Of a DNA stretch of 64,000 nucleotides, positions 20,044 to 29,653 are shown one piece after another (positions within the stretch are counted from its first letter, which is position 1; each line of letters starts with the position of its first letter). A program made the position numbers and the translations under genes. The notes under the pieces were generated by a model, which saw only the letters and a program-made list of their open reading frames with translations, had not been told where the DNA came from and made no database searches. The stretch covers positions 1 through 64,000 of the forward strand of contig NZ_JMPR01000047.1 in assembly GCF_000735525.1 (NCBI RefSeq), in the 5' to 3' direction. The DNA comes from Tatumella ptyseos ATCC 33301. Lineage in GTDB: Bacteria > Pseudomonadota > Gammaproteobacteria > Enterobacterales > Enterobacteriaceae.

Positions 20044-20133
20044 AATTACGTCTTCAGACGACGTCCTGATGGATGTTGTCGTCCACGGAACTATTCACAC
20101 TCTCATTCACCGGATAACGGTAATGATATTTTT

Positions 20134-21630
20134 TCAGGCAACATCTTTTACTGACGGTAATTTAGCCACCATTCGTAAAGACACTGTCAGTCCTTCAAGC
20201 TGAAAATGGGGTCTTAAAAAAAACTTCGCCTGGTAGTAGCCCGGATTCCCTTCAACATCTTCCACCAGCACTTCCGCATCAGCCAGAGGACGGCGTGCTT
20301 TGGTTTCTTCTGAGGAGTTTGCCGGATCACCATCCACATAGTTCATAATCCAGTCATTGAGCCACCTTTGCATATCTTCCCGCTCTTTAAAGGCCCCTAT
20401 TTTGTCGCGGACAATACATTTCAGGTAATGAGCGAAGCGGGAACAGGCAAACAGGTAAGGTAAACGTGCAGAAAGGTTAGCGTTGGCTGTCGCATCAGCA
20501 TCGTGATATTCGGCAGGCTTCTGCAGTGACTGGGCACCGATAAAGGCGGCATAATCTGTATTTTTACGGTGGATCAGCGGAATAAATCCGTTTTTAGCCA
20601 GCTCAGCTTCCCGGCGGTCAGAAATAGCGATTTCTGTGGGGCATTTGATGTCGACACCACCATCATCTGTGGGGAAAGTATGACACGGCAGTTTTTCCAC
20701 TACGCCGCCACTTTCTACCCCGCGGATCATCGTGCACCAGCCGTAATTTTTAAAAGAACGATTGATGTTTACGGCCATCGAATACGCGGCATTTGCCCAG
20801 ACATAGCGGCTGTGATCCGCTCCCTCGGTATCCTCTTCAAAGCTGAACGCATCGACAGGATTAGTGCGTATCCCATAAGGCAGGCGCGCCAGAAACCGGG
20901 GCATGGCCAGACCAATATAACGCGAGTCTTCAGATAACCGCAGGGCATTCCATGCGGCATATTCCAGATTACGGGTAAATATTTTGGTCAGATCCCGCGG
21001 GTTCGCCAGCTCCTGCCAGCTTTCCATTTGTAATACGGAAGGCGAAGCACCGGTAATAAACGGCACATGGGCGGACGCGGCTATCCGGCCAATGGAAGAT
21101 AACAGATCAACATCCGGCGCTGAGTGGTCAAAATAATAATCCGCCACCAGACACCCGTAAGGTTCTCCTCCCAGTTGCCCATATTCTTCTTCATAAATTT
21201 GCTTAAACAGCGGGCTCTGATCCCAGGCGATACCTTTATAGCGTTTGATGTTACGTCTCAACTCCTGTTTTGAGATGTCCATAAAACGCAGTTTAAGCTT
21301 CTCGTCCGTTTCGGTATGAGTGACCAGATAATGTAACCCTCGCCATGCACTTTCCAGCGCCTGAAATTCAGGATGGTGAAGGATTAAATTAATCTGTTCT
21401 GTCAGTTTCCGATCAATCTCTGCAATCAGAGCTGAGATATTCTTATAAGCATCATCGGCGATGGTCACCGAACTCTGCAAAGCCTGTTCGGCCAGCGTTT
21501 TTACGGCATTTTCAACCGCAACCCGCGTCTGGTCTGACCGCGGACGGAACTCTTTTGATAATAATGCATTAAAATCACTTTGCCGGATGTCAGTTTTTAC
21601 CGGCTGCGCGCTCTGCTTACGTATATCCAT
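20134..21630 (-). CDS. tssC: T6SS contractile sheath large subunit TssC (VipB)
   Basis: TssC and TssB form the contractile sheath. The 498-residue protein carries the hallmark ALESAWRGLHYLVTHTETDEKLKLRFMDISKQEL. PYGCLVADYYFDHS, HVPFITGASPSVL, PRFLARLPYG and the C-terminal FFLRPHFQLEGLTVSLRMVAKLPS follow. Length and motifs are normal (about 490-500). It starts 27 nt after tssB in the same operon. Confidence 0.98.
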   Translation of the reverse strand: MDIRKQSAQPVKTDIRQSDFNALLSKEFRPRSDQTRVAVENAVKTLAEQALQSSVTIADDAYKNISALIAEIDRKLTEQINLILHHPEFQALESAWRGLHYLVTHTETDEKLKLRFMDISKQELRRNIKRYKGIAWDQSPLFKQIYEEEYGQLGGEPYGCLVADYYFDHSAPDVDLLSSIGRIAASAHVPFITGASPSVLQMESWQELANPRDLTKIFTRNLEYAAWNALRLSEDSRYIGLAMPRFLARLPYGIRTNPVDAFSFEEDTEGADHSRYVWANAAYSMAVNINRSFKNYGWCTMIRGVESGGVVEKLPCHTFPTDDGGVDIKCPTEIAISDRREAELAKNGFIPLIHRKNTDYAAFIGAQSLQKPAEYHDADATANANLSARLPYLFACSRFAHYLKCIVRDKIGAFKEREDMQRWLNDWIMNYVDGDPANSSEETKARRPLADAEVLVEDVEGNPGYYQAKFFLRPHFQLEGLTVSLRMVAKLPSVKDVA

Positions 21631-21657
21631 TACTATAATCTCTCATCCCTGATACTT

Positions 21658-22188
21658 TCATTCATCCCCGGTGGCGGTATCTGTGCATACAGAATCTTCC
21701 CGGGGGGCCTTCGCTAACGTATTCAGCAGTGCTTTATCCTGAAGCACTTTCATGACCAGACTCTCTGCACCTGCCTTGCCATCCATATACGTTTGCAGAT
21801 TCGCCAGTTGCGTCCTGGCTTCCAGCAACTGTGACAGTGCACCGACTTTGCGGGCGATGGCATCGGGCGAGAAATCATCCATACACTCAAAGGTCATATT
21901 GACCATCAATTGTCCGTCACGGGTCAGAGTGTCCGGCACCGCAAAGGCTACCCCCGGCTGCATTGCCTGCATTCGCTCATCAAAGTTATCGATATCAATA
22001 TCCAGAAACTTACGCTCCGCGACCGGGGGTAAAGGCTCTTTCGTTTTACCGGATAAGTCCGCCATCACTCCCATGACAAACGGCAACTCTATTTTTTTTT
22101 CATTCCCGTAGATTTCAACGTCATATTCAATCTGTACCCGCGGGGCACGGTTCCTTGCAATAAACTTCTGAGAATTATCCTTAGGCAT
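21658..22188 (-). CDS. tssB: T6SS contractile sheath small subunit TssB (VipA)
   Basis: TssB pairs with TssC in the sheath. The start at MPKDNSQKFIARNRAPRVQIEYDVE is chosen because AAGGTG lies 9 nt upstream and TssB proteins start like this; upstream in-frame ATG/GTG codons have worse spacing. This gives 176 residues. The family motif ELPFVMGVMADLSGK and the central KFLDIDIDNFDERM are visible, with a Thr/Asp-rich C terminus. An A9 tract (in KK, about residue 33) is kept in frame here, unlike in tssM. It lies 75 nt after the last fimbrial gene. Confidence 0.96.
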   Translation of the reverse strand: MPKDNSQKFIARNRAPRVQIEYDVEIYGNEKKIELPFVMGVMADLSGKTKEPLPPVAERKFLDIDIDNFDERMQAMQPGVAFAVPDTLTRDGQLMVNMTFECMDDFSPDAIARKVGALSQLLEARTQLANLQTYMDGKAGAESLVMKVLQDKALLNTLAKAPREDSVCTDTATGDE

Positions 22189-22263
22189 AAGCATATTCAC
22201 CTTTTGTTGAACGTTAATGGACAGAAAAGCCATGCCGGTTGACGGCACAAAATGCCTGTCCGG

Positions 22264-22833
22264 TTAATGATAATCGACGGTAATACCGGCAATGGCGTGG
22301 ACTTTACCCGCTGTCACCGGACCTGAATTATCTGAAAAATAACTGACATAAAACTGATGAGTGACCGGGGTATTGGCAAACCATATTCTGTATTGCTGAG
22401 CCGTATTACGGTCATCAATCACTATCTGACTATTGTCTTCCTTACGGATCCTGAGCTGTACATTGCGGCTATATTCATTACCGGTCTGATTAAGAAGATT
22501 ACCGGTGGCACTGTCTGCCGGGGAATAAGCACTACTGAAAAGCAGATTTACGGACGTGAACCCCGGGCACTCTGCCAGGGTCACGGTAAAGCCGGTCTTC
22601 CCACCTTCCCCGCCACTGTTACTGAGGGCCGCGGTGGTGAGTCTCGGCAGCGTTACTGCTTCGTTACTACCACTTCCGTTGATTTTGATCTCACAGGTTT
22701 CAGTCACATATTCTCCACTGAAATTCACCGTGATCGGATAATCGCCGGCAGACGCCGTGGCCGATAGCAGCAACATCAGCAAAGTCATCGCGCGGTTTCT
22801 TTTTTTTGCGACATTCAGTGTTATGACTTGCAT
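22264..22833 (-). CDS. minor fimbrial subunit
   Basis: This is a 189-residue chaperone-usher pilin-like subunit. The signal peptide (MTLLMLLLSATASA) is followed by an N-terminal donor strand region, then CEIKINGSGSNEAVTLPRLTTAAL and the second cysteine in LAECPGF, the FimA-type disulfide. The C-terminal beta-zipper ends HAIAGITVDYH, with the penultimate Tyr typical of pilins. GGAGG lies upstream of the ATG, which overlaps the usher gene by 13 nt. It is last in the operon fimA-like/chaperone/usher/this gene and is probably a minor or terminator pilin. Confidence 0.88.
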   Translation of the reverse strand: MQVITLNVAKKRNRAMTLLMLLLSATASAGDYPITVNFSGEYVTETCEIKINGSGSNEAVTLPRLTTAALSNSGGEGGKTGFTVTLAECPGFTSVNLLFSSAYSPADSATGNLLNQTGNEYSRNVQLRIRKEDNSQIVIDDRNTAQQYRIWFANTPVTHQFYVSYFSDNSGPVTAGKVHAIAGITVDYH

Positions 22834-25421
22834 ATGACCTCCGCACGGATCACCGAACTGCTGCCTGACCGGGAAATGTCTTGCGCCAGAGCGTTGTCTG
22901 CAGAAATGGTACAGAAGGTGCTTCCGGTGCGGACTGATATCGCTTCAGTCCCTATATTCCAGCCACGAATAAATGCCATACCGGCCTGCCCGACAATGCC
23001 GGTCACTTCCCCGGAGGCGTTAGTCAGCTCACTGCCTATCGGCAGGTAATTACCTTGCGGATCCCGAATAATCAGTAACACCGGTTGGCCGGATTGGGTT
23101 TTCATCGTCACAGACACTGCGGCCCCCATGCGGGGAATAATGACCTGTTCATTCTGCAAAATATCCACCGTATCCGGCAGACCTTTACTGTCAACAGACA
23201 CCGTGTTCTCGCGGTAAGGTGTCAGTGATGGCACAATGGCATATCCCCGACTGTCGATTCTGGACCCGTATCCATTCAGTAACTTAGCCCCTTCCGCCCC
23301 GGGCACATTCACTATTGCGAAAGGTGACTCGCCCAGCGCAGGTCCCATTGTCAGGCCGCCACGGTGTGCCACCAGACTTCCGGTAGCCGTTGCAGAGAAC
23401 TGGCGTGACTGGTTGCCAATGGCCAGTGTTGACCCAAACTGCCCCATATCTGAGTAATAGTTCATATTGCCGTTCAGTGAATAACTGGTACCGCCCCCGC
23501 GCAGACGCCCGGTGCTGGTGCCCAGACCATAACTTACCGAGGAGCGCTCACCGCGACTGCCGTTCGCATTCGTGATAAGAGACGTATTCCCGGCATTATC
23601 CCGACTCATCATCATGCTCATGGAGCTGAATAACGGCTTATCGGTGATGTTATAGCGACGACTTAACGGAATAGTTAACGACAACGAATAGCTATTAATA
23701 TTTTTGCCGATAGCGTTATAGGTTCTGCTGATCCCAGCGGACCAGGAAAATAGTCGCTGTGATTTACTGAAATAGAGCGAATACTGGGAAGACGCATTTC
23801 GGTTATTCCAGTATTGATAAAAGTTACCCGCCAGCACCAGACGACTGTCGCCGGGTAAGGTCTGAGCAAGATTCACCGAAAGTCGCTGGCGGGTACGGTA
23901 GTCAACCAGGTAGTAGTCACGGTTCATACCATAACGTTCTGCGGCGGCATCACGCAGGGAATAAAACCCTTTTGACGAGTAGCGATACGCTGCCATTGAG
24001 ATATTTGTGCCTGAATACTCCAGGTACTTACTGAACCCGACGTTAAAACTATTGCCTGTTGATACGCGGCTATCTTTCAACCGGCTTCTGGCCCGGGTGA
24101 TATCGACCGAGATCCCCCCAACCCGCGTGTTAAAAGATTGCCCGACCGCCAGAGAGAGATAATTTTCTGAAAACTGCCCGCCGCCATAAAGCGTATAAAA
24201 ATTGTTCATTCCGTACTGATAAAAGCCGGTCGCCATCAGCGGTTTTTTCTGCATACTGATTTCATTCATCTCCCCCATAGATACCGAGTAACGGGAGACA
24301 CCGGCATGCAGTAACATCGGAGGGGCAGAATACGGGATCACCTGGGTACGCTGTTTGCCATCGGCCTCGATAATGGTCATCAGTAAATCACCGCCATATC
24401 CCATCGCACCGATGCTATTAATCTCAAAGGGACCGGGGGGAACCGTGGTTTCATAGATCAGCTGCCCATGCTGAGTGACCTGAACCCGGGCATTACTTTC
24501 CGCGATCCCCTGGATGACCGGGTTATACTGACGCAAGCTTTCCGGCAGCATCCGGTCATCAGAGGCGAGCTGCACGCCACGAATGTTCAGACTATCGAAC
24601 AGATCTCCGCTGGTGACGGTTTCACCGAGCGTCACCTGGCTTTTAAGCAGCGGAAGATCATGCCGGGCGTAGGTATACAGATTTCGGGAACCGGGACTCC
24701 CGGTACCGGAAAAATAATTGCTGCTGCGGTTACGCAACTGCCAGCCAAACAGGTTAATGCCGGTCAGTAACCCCAGGTTTGCGCTGATTGCATGGCCGAT
24801 ACCGTTAGAAAAACCTTTGGAAAACTGCTGGGTATAAACATTCGCCGTGTAATCCAGAAACATTGCCGGAACACCACTGTCCCAGGTCGACGGGTCGGTA
24901 TAACCGGGTAGCTGGCTGACCAGGTATAACTGAGGAACAAAGAGTTCAAGTTCAAAATCAGCAGGGTCATAGCGGGTGCTGGCCCCATCAATCCAGCGTG
25001 GTAACGCATTACATTGCTCACCGTCAGCCGCCCGGTTTTTCATAACCGGTGGCCGGATGCCAAACTGTTCAAGCTGAGCGGCACTGAAACAAGGTTCGGC
25101 AATATCACGGCCCGGCACGGCGACAAATAAGACATCATATTTTCCGCGGATCTTACCATTCACCCGTACCCGAACCACCGCCTGGCCCGGGGGCACCGGG
25201 TTACCTGTCGAAAACCGGTTCACATCCACGGTACTGCCATGAATAAATGCACTGTTAAAGACAACCGGTGAGGCGCGATCCGGCGCGAAAGGACTGTCAG
25301 AGAGTTCTGCAGAGACTGCCGCCGAAACCGGTAATATGAGTAAACTACTGCTGAAAACCAGTATGCCGAATCTCACGGAATACCCGCTATTGTCGCGCAG
25401 TCCGGCGCTCAAAGTGATCAT
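22821..25421 (-). CDS. fimbrial outer-membrane usher (FimD/PapC family)
   Basis: The usher is the outer-membrane pore that catalyses pilus assembly and secretion. It is 866 residues from the ATG at MITLSAG (an in-frame TTG lies two codons upstream). A signal peptide precedes FNSAFIHGSTVDVNRFSTG, the conserved N-terminal chaperone-binding segment. CFSAAQLEQFGI, the translocation pore repeats (GISVDITRARSRL, YRYSSKGFYSLRDA), a plug-type segment (PGPFEINSIGAMGYGGDLLMTIIEADGKQ) and the C-terminal domains with GAEGAKLLNGYGSRIDSRGYAIVPSLTPYREN are visible. Cysteines near the C terminus fit the usual disulfide. It is complete. Confidence 0.96.
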   Translation of the reverse strand: MITLSAGLRDNSGYSVRFGILVFSSSLLILPVSAAVSAELSDSPFAPDRASPVVFNSAFIHGSTVDVNRFSTGNPVPPGQAVVRVRVNGKIRGKYDVLFVAVPGRDIAEPCFSAAQLEQFGIRPPVMKNRAADGEQCNALPRWIDGASTRYDPADFELELFVPQLYLVSQLPGYTDPSTWDSGVPAMFLDYTANVYTQQFSKGFSNGIGHAISANLGLLTGINLFGWQLRNRSSNYFSGTGSPGSRNLYTYARHDLPLLKSQVTLGETVTSGDLFDSLNIRGVQLASDDRMLPESLRQYNPVIQGIAESNARVQVTQHGQLIYETTVPPGPFEINSIGAMGYGGDLLMTIIEADGKQRTQVIPYSAPPMLLHAGVSRYSVSMGEMNEISMQKKPLMATGFYQYGMNNFYTLYGGGQFSENYLSLAVGQSFNTRVGGISVDITRARSRLKDSRVSTGNSFNVGFSKYLEYSGTNISMAAYRYSSKGFYSLRDAAAERYGMNRDYYLVDYRTRQRLSVNLAQTLPGDSRLVLAGNFYQYWNNRNASSQYSLYFSKSQRLFSWSAGISRTYNAIGKNINSYSLSLTIPLSRRYNITDKPLFSSMSMMMSRDNAGNTSLITNANGSRGERSSVSYGLGTSTGRLRGGGTSYSLNGNMNYYSDMGQFGSTLAIGNQSRQFSATATGSLVAHRGGLTMGPALGESPFAIVNVPGAEGAKLLNGYGSRIDSRGYAIVPSLTPYRENTVSVDSKGLPDTVDILQNEQVIIPRMGAAVSVTMKTQSGQPVLLIIRDPQGNYLPIGSELTNASGEVTGIVGQAGMAFIRGWNIGTEAISVRTGSTFCTISADNALAQDISRSGSSSVIRAEVICKS

Positions 25422-25488
25422 TTTCAACTCTCTGACTCCCTTCAGTTATTGTCATCCTGCCGAGCGTATTACGCTATGGGCTCCGCCA

Positions 25489-26283
25489 TCAGGACTCATC
25501 TCCGGCTGACTGACTCAGAACCCAGCCTTTGTTTTGCTGATAAACGACTTTTTCAGTCACTGTGCTGCCGTAATCATTAAGTACATTAAATTCGATGCTA
25601 CTGAGCCGGGCGGGTAATCCCTGCGAGCCTGCCGTGGCTAATGACGCAGAGGAATACGGTGCCAGCATTTGCGGCACAAGCGGATACGTTTGCTTCCCGT
25701 CTTTTGCCGTCACGGACTCGAAAGAAAAGTAATACGGCGTTGGGTTTTCTATTTTCACGGATTTTTTATTAGGTTCCGTGTGCCAGCGTAATGCTGAAAT
25801 ATAATCGGTACTATTTCCTGTTAATGCCGGAGGACGATAAAATATTTTTATCCGGGTGCGAAAAGCCAATTCCAGCCGATCTTTATTTTTATCGTCATCA
25901 TTAACTGTCGGTATCTCCAGTAAATTAAACCAGTAAACGGATTCACGATCCGTCGGTAATTCCATACCGTTATATATCAGCCTGACACTTTGTCCTTTAC
26001 CGGGATCAATCCGGTAAACCGGTGGCGTTACAGTAAACGGTACCAACATAGTATTAATATCATTATTCTTACTGCCGTCATCGACCCAGACCTGCACCAG
26101 TACGGGAGAGCTTCCTTTATTATTAGTACGGATACTTTTTTCCCGTTCAGCCGCAGGGAAAATAACCCGGGTACCGGCTATTGTCACACCTGCGCTGGCA
26201 GGAACAGGCAGCAACAGTAACCCGGCGATAATAACCACAAGGCACGAGATTATTCCCTTATAACATCTCATAGAATAAACCAT
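25489..26283 (-). CDS. periplasmic fimbrial chaperone (PapD/FimC family)
   Basis: The chaperone folds pilins by donor-strand complementation in the periplasm. With the ATG at MVYSMRCYKG it has 264 residues and a hydrophobic signal ending VPASA. The diagnostic G1/A1 segments are present: GTRVIFPAAEREKSIRTNN, PVLVQVWVDDG, then PFTVTPPVYRIDPGKGQSVRLIYNG. The domain 1/2 linker with YWFNLLEIP is also present. The exact start is uncertain: ATG codons at 26283 and 26271 and a TTG at 26340 are in frame, none with a clear ribosome-binding site. It lies between the major pilin and the usher. Confidence 0.93.
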   Translation of the reverse strand: MVYSMRCYKGIISCLVVIIAGLLLLPVPASAGVTIAGTRVIFPAAEREKSIRTNNKGSSPVLVQVWVDDGSKNNDINTMLVPFTVTPPVYRIDPGKGQSVRLIYNGMELPTDRESVYWFNLLEIPTVNDDDKNKDRLELAFRTRIKIFYRPPALTGNSTDYISALRWHTEPNKKSVKIENPTPYYFSFESVTAKDGKQTYPLVPQMLAPYSSASLATAGSQGLPARLSSIEFNVLNDYGSTVTEKVVYQQNKGWVLSQSAGDES

Positions 26284-26348
26284 TAATAATAGTGGATTAA
26301 CAGGGGCAGCTTTCGCTCCCCCGTGGTATTTAACTACCAATAACGCTA

Positions 26349-26906
26349 TTAAGGATAAGAAAGCGTATATACCACATGCGCCGTGACTTTCCCTGCCGTC
26401 GTTACCCCGGTGGCATAATAGCCGCCGGCATAGGTCATACTGGCCTGCCCGCCAACGATATCCACTTCTTTTCCGGTATCACCGGGACGAAGATGTGTAT
26501 GATCCGAATTAAATAAACGAACCTCGACATTCGCTGCAGCTTCTTTACTTCCGGTGGTGGCCTGATAATCATTTTTCAGGTTCCAGGTACTGTAGTTAAT
26601 CCCGGAGGAACCGATCGGCTCGAAATGGGCAGCCACTTTCTTAAAGGAACCGGGGCAATCCTTCACTTTAATATCAAAGTTTTTAATGCCGCTCTGGCCT
26701 CCGGCACCCTGCATCGACTGGGTCGATACTGTCGGCAAAGTGACGATCAGGTTGTCATTTTCGATAGTACAGGTCTCCCCCACCAGCTCCCCGTCGAACG
26801 TTACCATGCCTTGTCCGGGGTTCAGGGTATCTGCGGCTGAAGCAGATAATGCGAAAGACGATGCAAACAGCGCCAGTAAACTGATAGATACTTTATTTTT
26901 TTGCAT
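26349..26906 (-). CDS. major fimbrial subunit (FimA-type pilin)
   Basis: This is a 185-residue pilin. The signal peptide MQKNKVSISLLALFASSFALSASAA is followed by GMVTFDGELVGETCTIENDN, the first cysteine and N-terminal extension. VKDCPGSFKKV carries the second cysteine, and the C terminus AGKVTAHVVYTLSYP is the beta-zipper end. The start at the ATG with AGGG upstream is preferred over a GTG seven codons earlier. It is first in the fimbrial operon, only 77 bp after clpV and on the same strand, so it may be read from the clpV promoter. There is room for little more than a short promoter of its own. Confidence 0.93.
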   Translation of the reverse strand: MQKNKVSISLLALFASSFALSASAADTLNPGQGMVTFDGELVGETCTIENDNLIVTLPTVSTQSMQGAGGQSGIKNFDIKVKDCPGSFKKVAAHFEPIGSSGINYSTWNLKNDYQATTGSKEAAANVEVRLFNSDHTHLRPGDTGKEVDIVGGQASMTYAGGYYATGVTTAGKVTAHVVYTLSYP

Positions 26907-26983
26907 AAAAATCCCTATTTTTGTCACGTAATTACCCTTCAGGTAGAAACTTCCCTCTTTATGTTTTTCACTGAATTTCGTGC

Positions 26984-29653
26984 TTATCGCTCAACCTCCT
27001 TGTTTTCCGGATCATCAACCACCAGTGCTACCCCCTGTTCAGGGATATAGCTCAAAAAAAGGTGTTCTTTTTCAACTCTGTTGTTTTTGGTGCGGGATAA
27101 CAGATATGTCGCTATCACAGGAAGGATCTCTTTCCCGATCACATGGATGATCTCCCGGGCACCGGAGGTGACTGTCTGACAGCGATTAATAATAAAACTG
27201 ACGATGTCATCGCTGTACTTCAGTTCCAGTGATTGCTGTTCATACAAACGGGTAATAATCTTAGAAAGCTGCATCCTGACAATGGCCTCCAGTGACGTTC
27301 TGCACAAAGAGAAATAAGGAACAACACTGACGCGGCCCAGAAATGCAGCAGGAAATGTTTTTAGTAATAAAGAGTGGAGCTGCGCTAACAGAGTCTCGTT
27401 TTCCGGCAGTGCATACTCATCAGAATGACTTACCGTCAGTAAGTCACTCCCGATATTACTGGTGAGCAGGATCAGGGTGTGCCTGAAATCAATACGACGC
27501 CCCTCAGCATCTTCCAGAGTTCCTTTATCAAAAATACGGAAGAATAATTCATGAACATCCGGGTGTGCTTTTTCTGCCTCATCCAGTAACACCACACTGT
27601 AGGGTTTACGGCGTACCGCTTCCGTGAGAATGCCACCTTCACCGTATCCGACATAGCCCGGCGGAGAGCCCTTCAGCGTCGAAACGGTATGAGCCTCCTG
27701 GAATTCGCTCATATTGATAGTGATCAGATTCGACTCCCCCCCGTAAAGTAACTCAGCCAGTGCCAGCGCCGTTTCCGTTTTACCGGTACCGGAAGGCCCG
27801 GTAAGGAAGAAAACCCCTGTCGGTCTGTCAGGATCGGATAATCCCGCCCTTGCCGTCCGGACAGCCTGGCAAATTTGCCCGATAGCGCGTGGCTGCCCGG
27901 TGACCCGGGCAGCCAGCTGTGCCGGGAGTTCCAGCACCGCACTCAAATCATCTTTCATTACCCGTCCGGTCGGGATCCCTGTCCATTGCGCGATAATTTC
28001 AGCAATGACCGTTGCATCGACTTCGGCACGGACCAGCGGAGGCTGTTCCCCCTGTTGTTCCAGGGTGTACTGCACATGTTGCAGTTGCTGCTGAAGCTTC
28101 TGAACTTCCGTATCCGGCAGGCCGGGTTGCAGCAACTGCTCTCTTAGCGCATAGATCTCCGTCAGCAGTTCGCACTCCTGATGCCAGCGTTTCTCCAGAA
28201 GATCTGACTCCTGTAACACATCTCTGAGGGAGTCCTCAATGTCACTTTTGGACTGCACACTGGCTTTACCAAAACACAGAGATTTATCCAGTAACTCCAG
28301 TTCACTGACCGAGGCTCTTGCACTGGCACGAAGCTGCTGTAGCTTAACGGGAGGGGTATACCTGGCAATCGCAACACGGGCACAGGCAGTATCCAGCAAG
28401 CTGATCGCTTTGTCGGGTAACTGTCTTGCCGGAATATAGCGGTGAGATAACCGGACCGCAGCCTGCAAAGCCTCATCAAGGATCAGGACCTGATGATGCT
28501 GTTCCAGAGAAGGCAGCAGTCCACGTAACATCTGTACCGATAAAGGTTCGGAGGGTTCGTCGATTTGTACAACCTGAAACCGACGGGTCAGCGCAGGATC
28601 TTTTTCAATATGCCGTTTAAATTCACTCCAGGTTGTCGCGCCTATCGTGCGGATCTCCCCTCTGGCCAGCATCGGTTTCATCAGGTTCGCCGCATCACCG
28701 GTCCCGGCTTCTCCGCCAGCACCGACCAGCGTATGAAATTCATCGATAAAAAGGATGACGGCAGGAACGGCCCGGGCCGCAGATTCGAGAACGGATTTCA
28801 GACGGGACTCAAATTCGCCTTTCATTCCCGCACCGGCAGTCAGGGCCACGATATCCAGCGCCAGCAGACGGACATTCACCAGCGAGGGCGGTACGGCACC
28901 GTCGGCAATCGCCAGCGCCAGGCCTTCAGCCACCGCCGTTTTCCCTACCCCGGCATCCCCGGTGAGTAGCGGGTTGTTCTGGCGACGGCGCAACAGAATA
29001 TCAATGATGGTGGTAATTTCACTGTCCCTGCCGGTGACCGGGTCAATTTTCCCCGCCCGGGCTTGTGCCGTCAGGTCGGTGGTATACATCTCCAGCGCAT
29101 TTCCTGCTGCTGGCCGGAGATCAGAGAACATGTTTCCGTTCTCCGACGCCATCCCCTCCGCCATGATAAGGCTTTCCTGCTCTGCCGAGTCCCGGGTCAG
29201 CATTGCCGACATATGGCTGATTTCTTCCGCAGACAGTACGCGAAATTCCGATGATAAGGCGAATAATGCACGACGCAGTTCAGGATGACTCAGCAGTGCA
29301 ATCACCAGATGCAGACTGCGTATTTTTGCCACCGGCTCTTCCCCGAGGCTTGCTATCATCCAGGCTTTCTCGATCGCCAGCTCAATAAGGTAAGAGAAAT
29401 CGGTTACCTCTTCCGCCCCGCGCGGCAAATGCGCGGCCTGAGTCATCAGGTCTTCTTCCAGTATCGCCCTGTCTGTCTGGTAGTGGCGAAGAATAAACTG
29501 CAGATCACAGCGTTCTTCCTGAAGCAGGGTCATCAGCCAGTGGACCAGTTCCACATAAGGATTACCCTTGAGACGACAGAGTTCTGTCCCGCTTTCAATA
29601 CTTCGGGATAATACGTCGTTAAGTTTATCGAATAACGTTCTTCTGACGATCAT
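26984..29653 (-). CDS. clpV: T6SS sheath-recycling ATPase ClpV (TssH)
   Basis: ClpV is the AAA+ unfoldase that disassembles contracted TssBC sheaths. The start at MIVRRTLFDKLND gives 889 residues; upstream in-frame codons are unsupported. An N-domain (about 1-160) precedes NBD1 with Walker A GDAGVGKTAVAEGLAL and Walker B VILFIDEFHTLVGAG. A coiled middle domain follows. NBD2 has GPSGTGKTETALALAELLYGG, SVVLLDEAEKAHPDV and ILLTSNIGSD. It is the first gene of the minus arm. The fimbrial operon lies between it and tssB, an unusual order. Confidence 0.97.
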   Translation of the reverse strand: MIVRRTLFDKLNDVLSRSIESGTELCRLKGNPYVELVHWLMTLLQEERCDLQFILRHYQTDRAILEEDLMTQAAHLPRGAEEVTDFSYLIELAIEKAWMIASLGEEPVAKIRSLHLVIALLSHPELRRALFALSSEFRVLSAEEISHMSAMLTRDSAEQESLIMAEGMASENGNMFSDLRPAAGNALEMYTTDLTAQARAGKIDPVTGRDSEITTIIDILLRRRQNNPLLTGDAGVGKTAVAEGLALAIADGAVPPSLVNVRLLALDIVALTAGAGMKGEFESRLKSVLESAARAVPAVILFIDEFHTLVGAGGEAGTGDAANLMKPMLARGEIRTIGATTWSEFKRHIEKDPALTRRFQVVQIDEPSEPLSVQMLRGLLPSLEQHHQVLILDEALQAAVRLSHRYIPARQLPDKAISLLDTACARVAIARYTPPVKLQQLRASARASVSELELLDKSLCFGKASVQSKSDIEDSLRDVLQESDLLEKRWHQECELLTEIYALREQLLQPGLPDTEVQKLQQQLQHVQYTLEQQGEQPPLVRAEVDATVIAEIIAQWTGIPTGRVMKDDLSAVLELPAQLAARVTGQPRAIGQICQAVRTARAGLSDPDRPTGVFFLTGPSGTGKTETALALAELLYGGESNLITINMSEFQEAHTVSTLKGSPPGYVGYGEGGILTEAVRRKPYSVVLLDEAEKAHPDVHELFFRIFDKGTLEDAEGRRIDFRHTLILLTSNIGSDLLTVSHSDEYALPENETLLAQLHSLLLKTFPAAFLGRVSVVPYFSLCRTSLEAIVRMQLSKIITRLYEQQSLELKYSDDIVSFIINRCQTVTSGAREIIHVIGKEILPVIATYLLSRTKNNRVEKEHLFLSYIPEQGVALVVDDPENKEVER

